From an uncultured Streptomyces sp. (GTDB lineage Bacteria > Actinomycetota > Actinomycetes > Streptomycetales > Streptomycetaceae), in NCBI GenBank assembly GCA_946480485.1, contig CAMLJW010000244.1:1-7801 (forward strand): DNA of 7,801 bases. The letters are read 5' to 3'. Positions 7,061 to 7,801 of the stretch are shown one piece after another. Position 1 is the first letter of the stretch; the number at the start of each line of letters is the position of its first letter. The notes below the pieces were generated by a model, which was not told the origin of the DNA, did not search any database, and was given only the letters and a program-made list of their open reading frames with translations. The position numbers and the translations under genes are program-made.

Positions 7061-7176
7061 CACAACTCCCTGAGTATGGCGTCCGGGCATCCAGCCTCTC
7101 AGGTGCGCCGAGCCCGGGTAAGGGCCAAATCGGCGGCCGGTGGTGTACCTGCTCCCGCTCTCGCAGTTCCATGCCT

Positions 7177-7249
7177 CCAGCACCGACCTCGTCCACGGCC
7201 GACCGCCTGCTGAACGCCCCTGAGCCGAACCGCCAGGCCAGCACGCCCC
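7177..7249 (-). repeat. Right arm of the inverted repeat: second IS copy, 3' end only
   Basis: This arm is complementary to 5336-5412, with 44/45 identity in the core 7205-7249. It preserves the last transposase codons in + orientation (AGC ACC GAC CTC GTC) and the outer tail CCAGCACGCCCC, with four bases lost between. Similarity fades leftward of 7177, so only the end of a second copy survives. Its strand is given as inverse to the left arm. Confidence 0.85.
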
Positions 7250-7371
7250 GAGCTCAATCGTGCTCGTCCTCGTTACCGTGGTTGACCGCACGATGTGGCA
7301 CGCGCCGCCAGGCACTATGCGGTGGTCGACTCATGGCCCCGGCCCTGTCCCTATGGGCGCGCGTCGGCGCA
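7250..7371. other. Short non-coding stretch right of the IS fragment
   Basis: No ORF here looks protein-like on either strand and no RNA gene is recognised. The sequence begins at the point where similarity between the two IS ends stops, so it is the original DNA next to the right-hand IS copy. Confidence 0.4.
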
Positions 7372-7440
7372 GCCCGCGCGGAGCGGGCCGGAGGCAGGAG
7401 CGTCGCGCGGAGCGGAGCCGGGAGTGCGCCCGGCGGAGCG
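7372..7440. repeat. GC-rich tract with three GCGGAGCG repeats and small hairpins
   Basis: GCGGAGCG occurs at 7378-7385, 7407-7414 and 7433-7440, 29 and 26 bases apart. Two hairpins lie among them: GCCCGC(7372-7377)/GCGGGC(7383-7388), and CCGGG(7418-7422)/CCCGG(7429-7433). The + strand is purine-rich. It may be a regulatory or iteron-like region, or simply low-complexity actinomycete intergenic DNA. Directly after it the sequence becomes markedly less GC-rich (about 7445-7550), with no gene. Confidence 0.45.
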
Positions 7441-7598
7441 AAGCGCAGCCAGTTTGAACCAGTAGAGAAAGTTGTAACTCAGTCAGCATCGTGGACACGT
7501 TAGACACCGCTCGTCGCAAAGATAGGGCAGCAATCTGCGAAACGTGACCCCGCATCGCTGGCCAGGCCTGTACGGGGCATCACCGGGCCCTCGGGCGT

Positions 7599-7672
7599 AG
7601 CCAGGCGACCTGGCTCATCTGGTAGGTTCGCCATCACTGAGTCGCCTACCCAGCCTGGCCACAAGTTGGCCA
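7599..7672. other. Cluster of dyads in the non-coding region
   Basis: AGCCAGG(7599-7605) pairs with CCTGGCT(7609-7615) around the three-base loop CGA. GGTAGG(7621-7626) pairs with CCTACC(7645-7650). TGGCCA, itself a palindrome, occurs at 7656-7661 and 7667-7672. The spacing suggests protein-binding sites or a structured RNA, but no known family is recognised and no ORF overlaps. Confidence 0.35.
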
Positions 7673-7688
7673 CACGCACTGATCCACA

Positions 7689-7698
7689 GTGGGATTCG
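7689..7698. repeat. Direct repeat of the tRNA T-arm sequence
   Basis: GTGGGATTCG here is identical to 7791-7800, which is part of the T-loop and T-stem of the tRNA end. The flanks differ apart from one or two bases. Repeats of the 3' part of a tRNA are typical of att sites of tRNA-targeting integrases, but ten bases is short, so it is only a candidate scar. Confidence 0.35.
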
Positions 7699-7724
7699 TT
7701 GGGACAGGGTGGGGCAGGCGAACG

Positions 7725-7765
7725 CGTAGAAGGGGCTGCCGATGTGCTCGGCAGCCCCTTCTACG
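7725..7765 (-). terminator. 18-bp perfect hairpin, probable tRNA terminator
   Basis: CGTAGAAGGGGCTGCCGA (7725-7742) is fully complementary to TCGGCAGCCCCTTCTACG (7748-7765) with the loop TGTGC. It begins 17 bases past the tRNA discriminator base on the minus strand. A smaller hairpin, GCAGCT/AGCTGC at 7767-7783, lies between. There is no long U run on either side, as is common for actinomycete terminators. It is symmetrical and could act in both directions. Confidence 0.7.
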
Positions 7766-7782
7766 TGCAGCTTTCCTAGCTG

Positions 7783-7801
7783 CGGAGACGGTGGGATTCG
7801 A
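7783..7801 (-). tRNA. 3' end of a tRNA, probably tRNA-Ser (cut by window edge)
   Basis: On the minus strand the last bases read TCGAATCCCACCGTCTCCG: the end of the TTCGAAT loop, the T-stem half CCCAC (7795-7791), the acceptor half CGTCTCC (7790-7784) and discriminator G (7783). The next bases are CAG, so CCA is not encoded, as is frequent in Streptomyces. The implied acceptor GGAGACG and discriminator G suit a bacterial tRNA-Ser, but the anticodon lies beyond the window, so the identity is an inference. Confidence 0.65.

Noticed and set aside
6452..7315. Extended 287-residue form of the DJ-1 protein
   Set aside because: The 85 extra N-terminal residues look non-coding and include the inverted IS arm; ATG 7060 has the good Shine-Dalgarno.
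7372..7440. CRISPR array
   Set aside because: The repeats are only eight bases, unequal in spacing and compositionally biased; no cas gene is present.
7331..7555. 74-codon minus-strand ORF across the GC-rich repeat tract
   Set aside because: Mostly Arg/Ser low-complexity, no ribosome site, no protein-like core.

Overview
High-GC DNA with strong third-position G/C bias, an actinomycete integrase/Prim-Pol pair, a streptogrisin-like secreted protease and Streptomyces-type insertion sequences: the window most likely comes from a Streptomyces or close relative. No database search was possible; family calls rest on recognised motifs.

Left third (1-2624): decaying remains of an integrative element of the AICE/pSAM2/SLP1 type, all on the + strand. 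A 5'-truncated, twice-frameshifted Prim-Pol replication gene (184-781) overlaps by ATGA a small intact zinc-ribbon-like accessory ORF (778-1260). That ORF overlaps a tyrosine integrase (1247-2624) split by two further single-base losses. No excisionase gene is visible between them, and no tRNA or att site is recognisable downstream of int.

Middle (2625-4527): a gap with one possible truncated gene start, then a secreted S1-family serine protease on the minus strand (4071-2953) with a complete catalytic triad. Coding-like sequence runs on past its stop in another frame. A gene-free stretch with several small dyads follows.

IS graveyard (4528-7249): the 5' part of an ISAs1-family transposase, whose start codon directly follows a 13-bp hairpin that buries its Shine-Dalgarno; an orphan C-terminal fragment; and an IS5-type transposase on the minus strand (6351-5372) carrying a nonsense codon, a frameshift and loss of the catalytic Glu. 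Beyond it lies an intact DJ-1/PfpI-family gene (7060-6452), then a second copy of the same IS end in inverted orientation (7177-7249).

Right end (7250-7801): non-coding DNA with a GC-rich GCGGAGCG repeat tract, a cluster of dyads, an 18-bp perfect hairpin and the last bases of a minus-strand tRNA, probably tRNA-Ser, cut by the window edge. A 10-bp piece of its T-arm is repeated about 100 bp away.

The genes do not form one working system. Only the zinc-ribbon ORF, the protease and the DJ-1 gene read as intact. All recognisable frameshifts are single-base losses. I found no convincing new biological system.
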